DNA from: Atopobium sp.
GTDB taxonomy: Bacteria; Actinomycetota; Coriobacteriia; Coriobacteriales; Atopobiaceae
NCBI GenBank assembly: GCA_015258715.1
Contig: JABZHR010000002.1
Coordinates: 62,001 to 126,000 of the forward strand
Length of the DNA: 64,000 nt
Direction of reading: 5' to 3'
The position numbers and the translations under genes are program-made. Under the pieces are notes generated by a model. It was given only the letters and a program-made list of their open reading frames with translations. It did no database searches and was not told where the DNA came from. Shown here piece after piece: positions 1-8,733 of the stretch. Each line of letters starts with the position of its first letter. The stretch's first letter is position 1.

Positions 1-2
1 AG

Positions 3-284
3 CGCAGGAGAAATACACAACCAACAGGACAGTTGTGCTGCGGTTCTGTCTTTAAGAATCCAGGCAGCAGGTCTGCAGGGGCACTTATTGAAGAGTGCGG
101 TCTTAAGGGTGCCACAGAGGGCGGTGCACAGATTTCCGATATTCACGCAAACTTTATTGTAAATACCGGCAACGCCACCGCTTCAGACGTTATTGCGCTC
201 ATGCGCAGAGCACACGATGCCGTGCAAGAAAAGTTTGACATTGATCTTCAGCCAGAGGTTAAACTTCTGGGTTTTGGGGCATAG
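3..284 (+). CDS. murB: UDP-N-acetylenolpyruvoylglucosamine reductase, C-terminal part (truncated by window edge)
   Basis: Only the last 93 codons are inside the window. The reading frame is open from base 3 and no start is visible. MurB reduces enolpyruvyl-UDP-GlcNAc to UDP-MurNAc with NADPH in the cytoplasm, an early step of peptidoglycan synthesis. The visible part carries the MurB C-terminal domain signature: a run of arginines, then QPTGQ, CGSVFKNP, and the GAQISDIHANFIVN stretch. The CGSVFKNP serine region belongs to the active site in the family. The gene ends seven bases before the ftsQ start, so the two are probably co-transcribed, as in many Gram-positive division clusters. Product assignment is secure; length and start cannot be judged. 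Confidence 0.93.
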   Translation, partial: RRRNTQPTGQLCCGSVFKNPGSRSAGALIEECGLKGATEGGAQISDIHANFIVNTGNATASDVIALMRRAHDAVQEKFDIDLQPEVKLLGFGA

Positions 285-291
285 GAAAGAT

Positions 292-1350
292 ATGGCAGAA
301 GATACTTCAAAGCAACCAACACGCCGCAAGGGCACAAAGAGGGAGCCTTTATCGTCTGGAACTACTCAGGCGGCAGGGGCAACCAAGCCTTCTTTTATGA
401 GCAAGGCTTTTAAGCCTAAGCCAAAGGTTGAGGCCGTGGGTTCTGATGCCAAGCCTTCTACTAAAAAGATTTCTTCTAAAAAGCCAAATAACGCTACAAA
501 AACTGCTGCTCAGGCTCGTGCCGAGCGTATTAAACACAGCAGAAAAGTATCGTTTAAGGCAGTTAGAACGGTTCTTATTGTCTTGATGAGTCTGGCCATT
601 TTGGCTGGCATCGCTTTTCTCGTCCTACGTTCTTCCTCGGTCTTTGCAATTACCAACATTCAAGTTGAGCCAACGGAGCACGTCACTAACGAGCAAATCC
701 AAAAGCTCATTGCAGTAGAAGAGGGAACAACGCTGCTCAATATGGACGAGTCCCTTATCACTGAAGAACTCCAGAAAGATCCTTGGGTGGCATCCGCAAC
801 GTACGAGAGACAGTTCCCTAATACGCTGCGCATCACCATCACAGAACGTAAGGTTACGGCCATAGTGGCGCTTTCTTCTGGCCCTGTTGCATGGTATTTG
901 GGCGAGAATAACGTCTGGCTAGAGGCAGATCAGCTTAACGTACCAGAAGGAAAAACTACCGCCACCGTTGCGCTTGAGAAGGCAACCTCAGAAGGTGAGC
1001 TGCTTATTACCGATGTTCCTGCAACGGTTTCTCCGGTAGCAGGTACCACGGCAACAGATGCAGAAATTCAAGCGGTTATGCAATATCAGTCTACGTTCTC
1101 GTCAGAGCTTACCTCACAGATTGTGAGCTATTCAGCTAGTAGCGTTGATGCGATTTCTGTCACCCTCACCAATGGTGTACAGGTTGCCCTGGGTTCTCCA
1201 ACACAGATTGCAGACAAAGAAAAAGTGATTCTGGCAATGCTTAAGCAGTTCCCAGGAGAGCTTACCTACTTGAACGTAAGAACACCTTCAAGCCCAACGT
1301 ATAGGCGTGTTTCTACCGGAAACGTTCAGTCTGGCTCTGGTGTTTCGTAG
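292..1350 (+). CDS. ftsQ: Cell division protein FtsQ/DivIB
   Basis: Bitopic divisome protein linking the FtsB/FtsL complex to septal peptidoglycan synthases. The 352-residue product starts with a Lys/Ser/Thr-rich cytoplasmic tail of about 85 residues, then one transmembrane helix (near VLIVLMSLAILAGIAFLVL), then the extracytoplasmic POTRA domain (FAITNIQVE through LRITITERK) and a beta domain. I chose the ATG at 292 because AGGAAAG lies just upstream and because an upstream in-frame start at 193 would overlap murB by almost 100 bases. The cytoplasmic tail is long and basic for the family. It sits between murB and ftsZ; ftsA is absent here, consistent with a SepF-based tether as in Actinobacteria. 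Confidence 0.9.
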   Translation: MAEDTSKQPTRRKGTKREPLSSGTTQAAGATKPSFMSKAFKPKPKVEAVGSDAKPSTKKISSKKPNNATKTAAQARAERIKHSRKVSFKAVRTVLIVLMSLAILAGIAFLVLRSSSVFAITNIQVEPTEHVTNEQIQKLIAVEEGTTLLNMDESLITEELQKDPWVASATYERQFPNTLRITITERKVTAIVALSSGPVAWYLGENNVWLEADQLNVPEGKTTATVALEKATSEGELLITDVPATVSPVAGTTATDAEIQAVMQYQSTFSSELTSQIVSYSASSVDAISVTLTNGVQVALGSPTQIADKEKVILAMLKQFPGELTYLNVRTPSSPTYRRVSTGNVQSGSGVS

Positions 1351-1430
1351 GTAAACGCGGTATTACCGCGCGCCGTTAGACTAATTTTTCCTACCGTTTA
1401 CCAGGTTTCTTCACAATTTCTACATATTAT

Positions 1431-1461
1431 TTGACTTGCATGGGTGAGTTGTGCAAATATA
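1431..1461 (+). promoter_or_regulatory. Candidate ftsZ promoter
   Basis: The 247-base ftsQ-ftsZ gap contains TTGACT at 1431-1436 and AATATA at 1456-1461 with a 19-base spacer, which would leave a leader of roughly 130 bases before ftsZ. The spacing is longer than ideal, so this is a candidate only. A separate ftsZ promoter is common in Gram-positive clusters and would fit the gap length. Confidence 0.35.
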
Positions 1462-1597
1462 CCCCGCTTTGCATGAAGCGTAAGCCTTAACTTGAGGTTT
1501 AGGGTTTTATACAGCGGTTCTGCGAGCGCATAAACGTAGCCTAAGCGCAGTCGCGCTCCGGGACAAACGGGCACAAGCGTGCCTCAAGGAGGAAGAC

Positions 1598-2734
1598 ATG
1601 ATTAAGGACACCGATACCCTTAACAACTATCTTGCTGTTATCAAGGTTGTTGGCGTTGGTGGCGGCGGAACTAACGCTGTCAACCGCATGATTGAAGAAG
1701 GCATCCGTGGCGTTGAGTTCGTTGCTGTAAACACCGATGCACAGGCACTTGCAATCTCCGATGCTGACATTAAGGTTCACATCGGTACTGACATCACCAA
1801 GGGCCTTGGCGCTGGCGCTAACCCTGAGGTTGGTAAAGAGGCAGCAGAGGATAGCCGCGATGAGATCAAGGCAGCACTTGCTGGCGCCGATATGGTCTTC
1901 ATCACTGCTGGCGAGGGTGGCGGTACTGGTACCGGCGCTGCTCCAGTTGTTGCTGATATTGCAAAGAATGACGTTGGCGCACTGACCGTTGGCGTTGTTA
2001 CCAAGCCATTCTCCTTCGAGGGTCGCCGTCGTTATGGTTCTGCAGCTGACGGAATCAAGACTCTTTCCGAGAACGTTGATACGCTCATTGTTATTCCAAA
2101 CGATCGTCTGCTTGATCTTTCTGAGAAGAAGACCACCATGCTTGAGGCATTCCGCATGGCTGATGACGTTCTATGCCAGGGCACCCAGGGTATTACCGAC
2201 CTCATCACTGTTCCTGGCCTGATCAACCTCGACTTTGCAGACGTCTGCACCATCATGAAGGGCGCAGGTAGCGCAATGATGGGCATTGGTATTGCTGCTG
2301 GTGATAACCGCGCTGCTGATGCTGCAACTGAGGCAATCTCTAGCCGCCTGCTTGAGAGCTCTATTGAGGGCGCAACTCGCGTTCTTCTCTCTATTGCTGG
2401 CAATAAAGATCTTGGTATTCAGGAGATTAACGAGGCAGCTGACCTGGTTGCTAAGAACGTTGACCCTGACGCTAACATCATCTTTGGTACTGTTGTTGAT
2501 GAGTCCCTGGGCGATCAAGTTCGCGTAACTGTTATCGCAACTGGCTTCAATGACTCTAACGTTCAGCAGCAGCTTCCAACTCTGAACACTCAGAGCGTCA
2601 GCCGTCCAAGCCGTCCTGCTCAGCCACAGCCAACTCGTCCTGTGACTGCTCAGCCACAGCCTGCTCGCACCAATAACTCTTCTAATGAGAAAGAGTTTGA
2701 TATTCCAGACTTCCTTAAGCGTAGCCGCATCTAA
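1598..2734 (+). CDS. ftsZ: Cell division protein FtsZ
   Basis: Tubulin-like GTPase that forms the cytokinetic Z-ring. The 378-residue product has the glycine-rich N-terminal [13 protein letters not shown], the tubulin signature [10 protein letters not shown] near residues 106-115, and the T7-loop region with NLDFADV. A Gln/Pro-rich linker follows and the protein ends in [13 protein letters not shown], the conserved tail that binds SepF/FtsA-type tethers. The start is fixed by AAGGAGG eight bases upstream. A long leader precedes it. The next gene begins two bases after the stop, indicating co-transcription with pgeF. Full length and all motifs are intact. Confidence 0.98.
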   Translation: MIKDTDTLNNYLAVIKVVGVGGGGTNAVNRMIEEGIRGVEFVAVNTDAQALAISDADIKVHIGTDITKGLGAGANPEVGKEAAEDSRDEIKAALAGADMVFITAGEGGGTGTGAAPVVADIAKNDVGALTVGVVTKPFSFEGRRRYGSAADGIKTLSENVDTLIVIPNDRLLDLSEKKTTMLEAFRMADDVLCQGTQGITDLITVPGLINLDFADVCTIMKGAGSAMMGIGIAAGDNRAADAATEAISSRLLESSIEGATRVLLSIAGNKDLGIQEINEAADLVAKNVDPDANIIFGTVVDESLGDQVRVTVIATGFNDSNVQQQLPTLNTQSVSRPSRPAQPQPTRPVTAQPQPARTNNSSNEKEFDIPDFLKRSRI

Positions 2735-2736
2735 AT

Positions 2737-3546
2737 ATGTGCGCGCTGAATAGACAGTGCTTACACGGCGTGACCCTGCTCATGGATCCTGAGGTTCCAT
2801 GCGGGGTCACGCTCGCATTTACCGAGCGTACAGGTGGTTTTTCAGAAGGGGAGTTTAGCTCCCTCAATCTGGGCAGCAGATGCGGAGACAATCTGCAACA
2901 GGTGCAAAAGAATCGCCAGCTAGTCTTAGAGACTCTTGGGGCAAAAGAGTTCTTCTCTCAACTCCTTATTCCTCATCAGGTACATGGAAGCAACGTTGTC
3001 TGCCTGACTTCTGATACACCCGAGGCTTTTGAGCAGGCTAAAACTGAGGCTGAGGCTGGAGCAGACGCTATCGTGTGTACCGTTCAAAATACGCCTGTGA
3101 TGTTGGCATTTGCTGATTGCGTGCCGGTAATTCTTGTGGCTCCCGGTGGATTTGCGGTAGCGCATTCTGGCTGGAAAGGCACAATTGCCCGCATTTCTGC
3201 GCGCACAACCGAGGCGCTTTGCCAGGCAACTGGCTCCACACCCTCCGAGGTCAAGGCCTATATTGGCCCGCATATTGGCAGCGCTGATTACGAGGTCTCA
3301 CCTGAGCTCATTCAGATGTTCTCAAAAGAGTTTGGCTCCGGCGTTGTAGACCGCGCATCTGGCGAGAGGTACTTAGATCTTGGATATGCTGTCAGAGCTG
3401 CACTGGTAGATGCTGGTGTACGAGAGTCGGCTATTGAAGAGGTTACTGACTCGACAGCCTCTACAACTGAGAGGTTTTTCTCGTACCGTGCAGAGCATGG
3501 CAAGTGCGGAAGACACGCGGCCGTTGCTTACATGGCGTCAAAGTAG
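2737..3546 (+). CDS. pgeF: YfiH/PgeF family (laccase-domain) purine nucleoside phosphorylase-like protein
   Basis: Member of the Cu-oxidase_4 / YfiH family, which sits next to ftsZ in many Gram-positives. Family members are described as purine nucleoside phosphorylases/adenosine deaminases, and E. coli PgeF has also been linked to peptidoglycan editing. Seen here: the LAFADCVPV segment, then VAHSGWKGT and YIGPHIGSADYEV, which contain the family Cys/His metal-site residues. The ATG is two bases after the ftsZ stop, so translation is probably coupled. An alternative ATG at 2782 lacks a better ribosome site. The exact physiological substrate cannot be read from sequence. Confidence 0.85.
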   Translation: MCALNRQCLHGVTLLMDPEVPCGVTLAFTERTGGFSEGEFSSLNLGSRCGDNLQQVQKNRQLVLETLGAKEFFSQLLIPHQVHGSNVVCLTSDTPEAFEQAKTEAEAGADAIVCTVQNTPVMLAFADCVPVILVAPGGFAVAHSGWKGTIARISARTTEALCQATGSTPSEVKAYIGPHIGSADYEVSPELIQMFSKEFGSGVVDRASGERYLDLGYAVRAALVDAGVRESAIEEVTDSTASTTERFFSYRAEHGKCGRHAAVAYMASK

Positions 3547-3650
3547 GGTAGAAGACGTTTAGCGCTATCGGAGAAGGCGTTTAGGTCTATAAAAAAGTCG
3601 TTAAACGTTTACGTAAGATGTTGATGTATTCACCGCAAGAGATGATGGCT

Positions 3651-4385
3651 ATGACGTACGATTCAGACGAATATCTTGAGTTTATAAAGGCTCGCAAAGC
3701 TCAGATTGAGTCGCTTGTAGCGGATGCTGCAGAAAAGTCCGGCAGAAGTGTCTCTGAGATTGAAATTGTGGCCGTCTCCAAAACGGTTCCTGTTGAGGCT
3801 GTTCTTACAGCTTATAAGGCGGGCTATAGGGTTTTTGGCGAGAATCGCCCACAAGAGCTGACACACAAATTGACCTGTTTATCTGAAACTCCTTTTGCGT
3901 CTGAAATAACGTTTGACATGATTGGTAATCTTCAGAAGAACAAGATTAACCAGGTAGTTGGCAAGGTTCGCTACATTCATTCAATTTCTTCTGAGCACCT
4001 CGCAGAAGCGGTTTCAAAGCGTGCAGAAGCAAAGGACGCTCAGGAGTCTGTGCTACTTGAGGTAAACGTTTCCGCTGAAGCCTCAAAATCGGGTTTCTCG
4101 CCAGAAGAGGTATCTGAGTCTATCCAAAGGATTGTTGAGCTTCCTCATATTTCCGTTGTGGGACTTATGACTATGGCGCCAAAGGATGATCCAGAGCGCG
4201 CTAAGAGGACGTTTGCAGGACTTAGAGAATTGCGTGACAAGCTGAGAGAGCAAGTTGGTTTGAAGTTAGATGTTCTTTCTTGTGGCATGAGTGATGACTT
4301 TACGTATGCCATTGAAGAGGGTTCTACTACTATTCGCCTGGGTCGAGTATTGTTTGATCCAGCCTATGCGTTGAGTGGGCACTAA
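3651..4385 (+). CDS. YggS/PLPBP family pyridoxal-phosphate-binding protein
   Basis: PLP-homeostasis protein with an alanine-racemase-like TIM barrel fold and no known catalytic turnover. Motifs seen: AVSKTVPVEAV (PLP lysine near residue 45), FGENRPQEL, FDMIGNLQKNK, HSISSEHLAE, VNVSAEASKSGF and LSCGMSDDF near the C-terminus. Several in-frame ATGs exist at 3618, 3642, 3645 and 3651; none has a strong ribosome site. I prefer 3651 because the family usually starts about 30 residues before the AAEKSGR-type segment. The gene lies in the conserved pgeF-yggS-sepF order. A GGGTTTCTCG motif copy occurs inside it at 4091. Confidence 0.88.
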   Translation: MTYDSDEYLEFIKARKAQIESLVADAAEKSGRSVSEIEIVAVSKTVPVEAVLTAYKAGYRVFGENRPQELTHKLTCLSETPFASEITFDMIGNLQKNKINQVVGKVRYIHSISSEHLAEAVSKRAEAKDAQESVLLEVNVSAEASKSGFSPEEVSESIQRIVELPHISVVGLMTMAPKDDPERAKRTFAGLRELRDKLREQVGLKLDVLSCGMSDDFTYAIEEGSTTIRLGRVLFDPAYALSGH

Positions 4386-4443
4386 AATAGTTGCAAGTTT
4401 TTGATACAGTAGTAAGAAGTTACGTGCGTTACAGAAAGGCACA

Positions 4444-5127
4444 ATGATGAGCATTCTTGATACGCTAAGAGCAAAGCTTCGTGGTGGTCAGGACGATGAG
4501 TACTACGACGATGAGTATTACGGCGACGAAGGTTACGACGAGGTAGACGAAGCTTCTCCTCGTTCTTACGATGACCGCGCACAGCAAGGTTCTTCTAATA
4601 GGCTCCTGGGCAATCCATCCAGACCAGAGGCAGAAAGCGTTTCTGTTTACACGCGCTCTGGAAAGCCAATTAGCACCAATCCAGCTGCTTCTTATAATCC
4701 TCAGCAGGATATGCGCTCCCGTGCTTCTGCGTATGCATCTCGTCAGGAGCCCTCTGGATACACTCCTTCTTACGAGCACGCCGTAAGCCCAAATCTGCCA
4801 ACTCCTGGTGATATTGGTCTTCGTCCTGTGAGCCGTACAAGCTATTCTGGACAGCTGCCACCATATGTTCTTCGTCCTGTTTCTTACGACGATGTTCAGT
4901 CGGTAGTTCGCCGTGTTCGTACTGGTCAGCCAGTTGTTCTTATCTTTAAGAACACCAACATCGAGGTTGCTAAGAGAATTTTGGACTTCAGCTTTGGTCT
5001 TTCTTATGGCCTTGATGGCGCTGTTGAAGAAGTTGCTGACCGCGTTTTTGTTGTACTTCCTCATGGCGTCTCTTTGACGCAGGCTGATCTTGACAAGCTT
5101 GCTGATGAGGGCGAGATTACCAGGTAA
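4444..5127 (+). CDS. sepF: Cell division protein SepF
   Basis: Cytoplasmic protein that tethers FtsZ to the membrane and is the main FtsZ anchor in actinobacteria lacking FtsA. The 227-residue product has a short amphipathic-type N-terminus (MMSILDTLRAKL), an acidic tyrosine-rich stretch, a long low-complexity linker, and a compact C-terminal SepF domain from about residue 138 (RPVSYDDVQSVVRRV, then PVVLIFKNTN, RILDFSFGLSYGLDGAVEEV, VFVVLPHGVSL). AAAGG precedes the ATG at a suitable distance. It is followed at once by a YggT-family gene and divIVA, the classic arrangement. Confidence 0.95.
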   Translation: MMSILDTLRAKLRGGQDDEYYDDEYYGDEGYDEVDEASPRSYDDRAQQGSSNRLLGNPSRPEAESVSVYTRSGKPISTNPAASYNPQQDMRSRASAYASRQEPSGYTPSYEHAVSPNLPTPGDIGLRPVSRTSYSGQLPPYVLRPVSYDDVQSVVRRVRTGQPVVLIFKNTNIEVAKRILDFSFGLSYGLDGAVEEVADRVFVVLPHGVSLTQADLDKLADEGEITR

Positions 5128-5139
5128 CTGGAGGTTTTT

Positions 5140-5418
5140 GTGTTTTCGTATTATGTTTTAAACGCACTCTATACCTTGTTTAGGATTTACAGCGTCTGCA
5201 TTGTGGTATGGTGCCTGTCCTCTTGGATTACCGTTTCAAATGATTCGGTTAAGAACATTCTTGAGGCTATTGGCAAAATTGTTGAGCCATATCTCAGTGT
5301 GTTTAGACGGGCTATTCCTCCAATTTCCGGCGTTGACCTCTCACCTATTATTGCGCTTTTTGTGCTTAATCTTGTGGAACGTTTGGCCATTTCGACGCTG
5401 GGCCTTATACTAATATAG
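5140..5418 (+). CDS. YggT family membrane protein
   Basis: Small (92-residue) protein with two hydrophobic segments, roughly residues 5-30 and 62-90, of the YggT/YlmG family. Family members sit with division genes and are linked to osmotic tolerance and to proper division-site or nucleoid placement, but the molecular role is unclear. The start is GTG at 5140, chosen because GGAGG lies just upstream. The motif ILEAIGKIVEPYLSVFRRAIPP matches the family core loop. It lies 12 bases after sepF, so it is co-transcribed. Confidence 0.88.
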   Translation: MFSYYVLNALYTLFRIYSVCIVVWCLSSWITVSNDSVKNILEAIGKIVEPYLSVFRRAIPPISGVDLSPIIALFVLNLVERLAISTLGLILI

Positions 5419-5497
5419 GAAACTAGTTTGTCTTTAATTACAAACTGAGTAGTTATGATGTGTGGTACGTCTACTCGCAGACTGAAAGGGAACAAAG

Positions 5498-6133
5498 ATG
5501 GCAATCACACCAGCAGACATCGAGCAGCAGACATTCTCTCCTGCTGAGACCGGCTACAATCCAGAGGAAGTTGACGCATTTCTTGAGCAGCTCTCTTCTG
5601 AGGTTGATGCAATGCTTCAAAAGATCGCTGACCTTAAGGGCCGTCTGACCAGCACTGAGCAGCAGCTTGCTGCAGCACAGGCTCAGGTTGCAAACCTTGA
5701 GGAGAACGCAAGCGTTCCTTCTGTTGAGGAGACAAACGCAGCTGCTATCGCTGCATCCGAGCACCAGATTTCTCAGGTCCTCATCGTTGCTCAGCAGAGC
5801 GCAGATAAGCTTGTTGCAGACGCTCGTGCAAACGCTGAGCGCATCCGCAATGAGGCAGACCAGAAGGCTCGTGAGGTTATCCGTCAGGCTCTTGCAGAGA
5901 AGCAGACTGAGCTTGATGAGATTGATCGCCTCAAGCAGTCCCGTGAGGACTTCCGCGCTGAGTACCGTAAGCTCCTTCAGCACTTCCTGGATGATGCAGA
6001 CTCTGTCTTCCCAGAGACTGTTCTTACCAACAACGCTCCAACTGGTTCCCAGAATGTTGCACAGCCTGCAGCACAGCAGACTCAGGTTTCTGCACCTGCA
6101 CCTGCAGCTGGTGACTTCAACGATCTTGACTAA
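5498..6133 (+). CDS. divIVA: DivIVA domain cell division/polar growth protein
   Basis: Coiled-coil protein that recognises curved membrane at poles and septa; in actinobacteria (Wag31) it organises cell-wall growth. The N-terminal DivIVA domain is clear: ITPADIEQQTFS, then GYNPEEVDAFLEQL. A long coiled coil of about 110 residues rich in Gln/Ala/Glu follows. A Pro/Ala-rich tail ends the 211-residue product. AAAGGG stands seven bases before the ATG. It closes the division cluster and is followed by a clear terminator. Confidence 0.95.
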   Translation: MAITPADIEQQTFSPAETGYNPEEVDAFLEQLSSEVDAMLQKIADLKGRLTSTEQQLAAAQAQVANLEENASVPSVEETNAAAIAASEHQISQVLIVAQQSADKLVADARANAERIRNEADQKAREVIRQALAEKQTELDEIDRLKQSREDFRAEYRKLLQHFLDDADSVFPETVLTNNAPTGSQNVAQPAAQQTQVSAPAPAAGDFNDLD

Positions 6134-6160
6134 GTCTTAGTCATTTCATTTGAACTGATA

Positions 6161-6189
6161 AGCGTCCAGCTTTGCTGGGCGCTTTTTTG
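6161..6189 (+). terminator. Rho-independent terminator after divIVA
   Basis: A GC-rich hairpin, AGCGTCCAGC / GCTGGGCGCT with a TTT loop (one G-T pair), is followed by TTTTTT. It ends the murB-divIVA transcription unit and separates it from the convergent minus-strand gene. Confidence 0.9.
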
Positions 6190-6214
6190 TTATAAGTCTT
6201 CTTGAGTAGCAACC

Positions 6215-7273
6215 TTACAGCCCAGAGGTAAGCTCTTGGTTAAACGCCTGTTTCTGTTCTATATGATGCACATCCTTTCTGTTTTCTCGTCCCTGATAGC
6301 GAGCGGGTACGCCTTGGCTACGCGCAGCTTCTGCACTTGTGGTTGCGGTAAGCTCAGGGAGTCCTTGCCATACACGCTTTGGCATCCAATGAGCGCGCAA
6401 GTCGTATCCTCTTTCTGCAGGTCCGCGACCTTCTAGACCAACTCCTTCGTAGAAGCGCCTCCACATGGCTTGTACGTATTTCTCATCAGTTGCAAGGTCT
6501 GTTCTAGAGAGCAGCTCTTCTAAAGAAGCGTCATCAAGCTGAATGGTTCCAAAAGTTTTCATTTCTGGTGCATAAAAACTGACTATATGGTGAGCTGGAT
6601 CAACAATAAAAAACCGTTCTGTACTCATTCGTTTGACAAAGTAATTGCAGGTTAGTGGTACTACGTTTGCATTAGGCTGAAACACAGACATAAAAGAGCC
6701 GTCTGACATGCGAGAAAATCGAACAAATTGACGTGTGTGCTCTCGCTCAGTTTCTACCTGCCTAGCCAGTGCATTAAACTCTGCCACGGTTGGGTCTGCA
6801 ATATCTTCAAGAGCTCCTACACCATAGGAGAATGCAAGACGAATGTATCGATGCACAATCTCCGGCATAGTATGAGCATCTGAAGCACATGCCAAAACAA
6901 TGCGACGTGTTATTTCTCTTGTGCCTACTCTCTTCTCTAGTCCAGTTAGAACTCGTTTAGCCAAGGCTACTACTGAGTCATCAGAGGGGTCTGGTCCACA
7001 GAGAACATGCTCCCCAAGACTAGGCTGACAAAAGCTTTCTCTAACAAGACGTACGTGTGCCGGGTTAGCATGCGAGAGATAGGTGAGCCCTACAGCCCCT
7101 ACAACGCCTTCTAAGCTTGGATTGCAGGAGATAACAACCTTCTGAGGCTTGGAGAGTCTTGTAAGCCTCTGAACAAGCGAGACAAGCTCTACGCTCTGAT
7201 CAGAAGAGCCTGAGTTGAGAGGACTCAATACGACGTCTTGTTTTGTTGTACGAACTTGCTTTGGCATCAGCAA
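6215..7273 (-). CDS. DUF4130 protein, partner of the adjacent radical-SAM protein
   Basis: Matches the DUF4130 family (probable DNA-metabolism protein, TIGR03915 type), which is regularly encoded beside, or fused near, a specific radical-SAM protein and in some genomes carries a uracil-DNA-glycosylase domain. Seen here: the family opening KVVISCNPSLEGVVGAV near residue 45, the central REHTRQFVRFSRMSDGSF, YFVKRMSTERFFIVDPAH, and the C-terminal YVQAMWRRFYEGV. No glycosylase domain follows. The gene start overlaps the end of the upstream radical-SAM gene by 74 bases in another frame, so the two are probably co-translated. Biochemical role is unproven. Confidence 0.78.
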   Translation of the reverse strand: MLMPKQVRTTKQDVVLSPLNSGSSDQSVELVSLVQRLTRLSKPQKVVISCNPSLEGVVGAVGLTYLSHANPAHVRLVRESFCQPSLGEHVLCGPDPSDDSVVALAKRVLTGLEKRVGTREITRRIVLACASDAHTMPEIVHRYIRLAFSYGVGALEDIADPTVAEFNALARQVETEREHTRQFVRFSRMSDGSFMSVFQPNANVVPLTCNYFVKRMSTERFFIVDPAHHIVSFYAPEMKTFGTIQLDDASLEELLSRTDLATDEKYVQAMWRRFYEGVGLEGRGPAERGYDLRAHWMPKRVWQGLPELTATTSAEAARSQGVPARYQGRENRKDVHHIEQKQAFNQELTSGL

Positions 7274-8609
7274 TTACCCTCTGTTTAATCAATTCTTGGT
7301 CAAGTGGGGCTGAGGCATCTCTTACGCCACAGCAGGTGAGAAAATGGTGTGATCGTTTGAGCTGTATTCCCAGCCGTTTAAGATCATCAAAGGTGAGACG
7401 AGATTGTTTTCTTGCGGCAATAATTCTTCGTGCACCGGTAGGGCCAATACCGGGCACTCGTAAAAGTATTTCTAGTGGAGCATCCATAATCTCTACAGGA
7501 AATTGATTAAGATGTGCCAGCGCCCACCCAAGCTTTGGATCAATTTCTAAATCAAGCCAAGGTGCTTCTGGAGAAACCAACTCATCAGGAGAAAACGCAT
7601 AGTAGCGCATAAGCCAATCAGCCTGATAAAGACGATGCTCTCTACGTAAGGGAACAGGAGTGTCCAACTCAGGAAGACGATTGTCTTCTATAACAGGAAT
7701 ATAGGCAGAAAAGAATACTCGTTTTAACTCAAATTGCTGGTAAAGCGCTTGAGACAAGTGCAATATTTGATTATCCGATTCTGGAGAAGCTCCAATGATA
7801 ATTTGCGTTGATTGCCCAGCAGGCGAGAAGGACCTCTTGCCCGAAGATACCCTTGATGAACGCATAAACGTGTTCTTTAAGCAGTTGGAACGTAGAGCTA
7901 AACCTTCTCTTATGATTTGTTTCTGAGTAGGAATAACAATGCCTTTAGATTTGCCAGCAGACTTCACAATGCCCTTTGATGCATTTTTAGCTTCAAGCAA
8001 TTGCCTTTCTTCAGAGACGCGCAAGCGGTGAATGAAAGACATAGGTTTAGTAACTGTTTCGGCATTTTTGTGAGGGCAAAGTTTAGTAAGTGAGGTTGAG
8101 CTAGGTAATTCCAGATTGACGGAGAGTCTATCTGCTAAGCGGCCAATAGCATCAATAAGATCTGGATCTGTTCCGGGAATTACTTTTGCATGAACATAGC
8201 CGTTAAACAGCAACTCATTCCTAAGGTAGGAGAGGCATTCAATCATGAGTTCTGTGGTGTGGTCTGGCGATCCTATAACACCTGAGGAAAGAAAGAGCCC
8301 CTCTATGTAATTTCTTTTATAGAAATCTACGGTGAGCTCTGCTAATTCTTGTGGTGTAAAGGTGGCACGCTTGGTCTGTGCGGACGACCTATTGACACAG
8401 TAAGCACAGTCATAGCAACAAGCATTAGAAAGCAAAACTTTTAGTAGCGTAATGCAACGTCCATCAGGAGTAAATGAGTGACAACAGCCGGCAGCTGAGG
8501 CCATTCCTATCTTTCCTGCCTGCGGATCTCTATCTACACCAGAAGAGGTGCACGCCGCGTCAAATTTGGCTGCATCTGCAAGTATGGTGAGTTTATCAAG
8601 AGTATCCAT
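7200..8609 (-). CDS. Putative DNA modification/repair radical-SAM protein
   Basis: Radical-SAM enzyme of the family that pairs with DUF4130/UDG proteins (TIGR03916 type). The 4Fe-4S motif CxxxCxxC is visible in NACCYDCAYCVNR near residue 65. The core continues with GLFLSSGV and VHAKVIPGTDPDLI. The C-terminal part carries a helix-hairpin-helix DNA-binding element, LLRVPGIGPTGARRII, consistent with nucleic acid binding. A Lys/Ser-rich insertion lies near residues 215-270. ATG at 8609. It is first in a two-gene minus-strand unit. The reaction is unknown; DNA repair or modification is inferred from family annotation and the HhH motif. Confidence 0.82.
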   Translation of the reverse strand: MDTLDKLTILADAAKFDAACTSSGVDRDPQAGKIGMASAAGCCHSFTPDGRCITLLKVLLSNACCYDCAYCVNRSSAQTKRATFTPQELAELTVDFYKRNYIEGLFLSSGVIGSPDHTTELMIECLSYLRNELLFNGYVHAKVIPGTDPDLIDAIGRLADRLSVNLELPSSTSLTKLCPHKNAETVTKPMSFIHRLRVSEERQLLEAKNASKGIVKSAGKSKGIVIPTQKQIIREGLALRSNCLKNTFMRSSRVSSGKRSFSPAGQSTQIIIGASPESDNQILHLSQALYQQFELKRVFFSAYIPVIEDNRLPELDTPVPLRREHRLYQADWLMRYYAFSPDELVSPEAPWLDLEIDPKLGWALAHLNQFPVEIMDAPLEILLRVPGIGPTGARRIIAARKQSRLTFDDLKRLGIQLKRSHHFLTCCGVRDASAPLDQELIKQRVIADAKASSYNKTRRRIESSQLRLF

Positions 8610-8733
8610 GGAAGCAACTTTCTACTTGAAAATAGAACGTCTGTTCGTATACTTAGACTATCACGAATGGGAAAGATGTAAAGAAAAATTTGGAACAAAT
8701 GTTTGTCTTTTAAAAACCGCAGAAAGGATGTGA

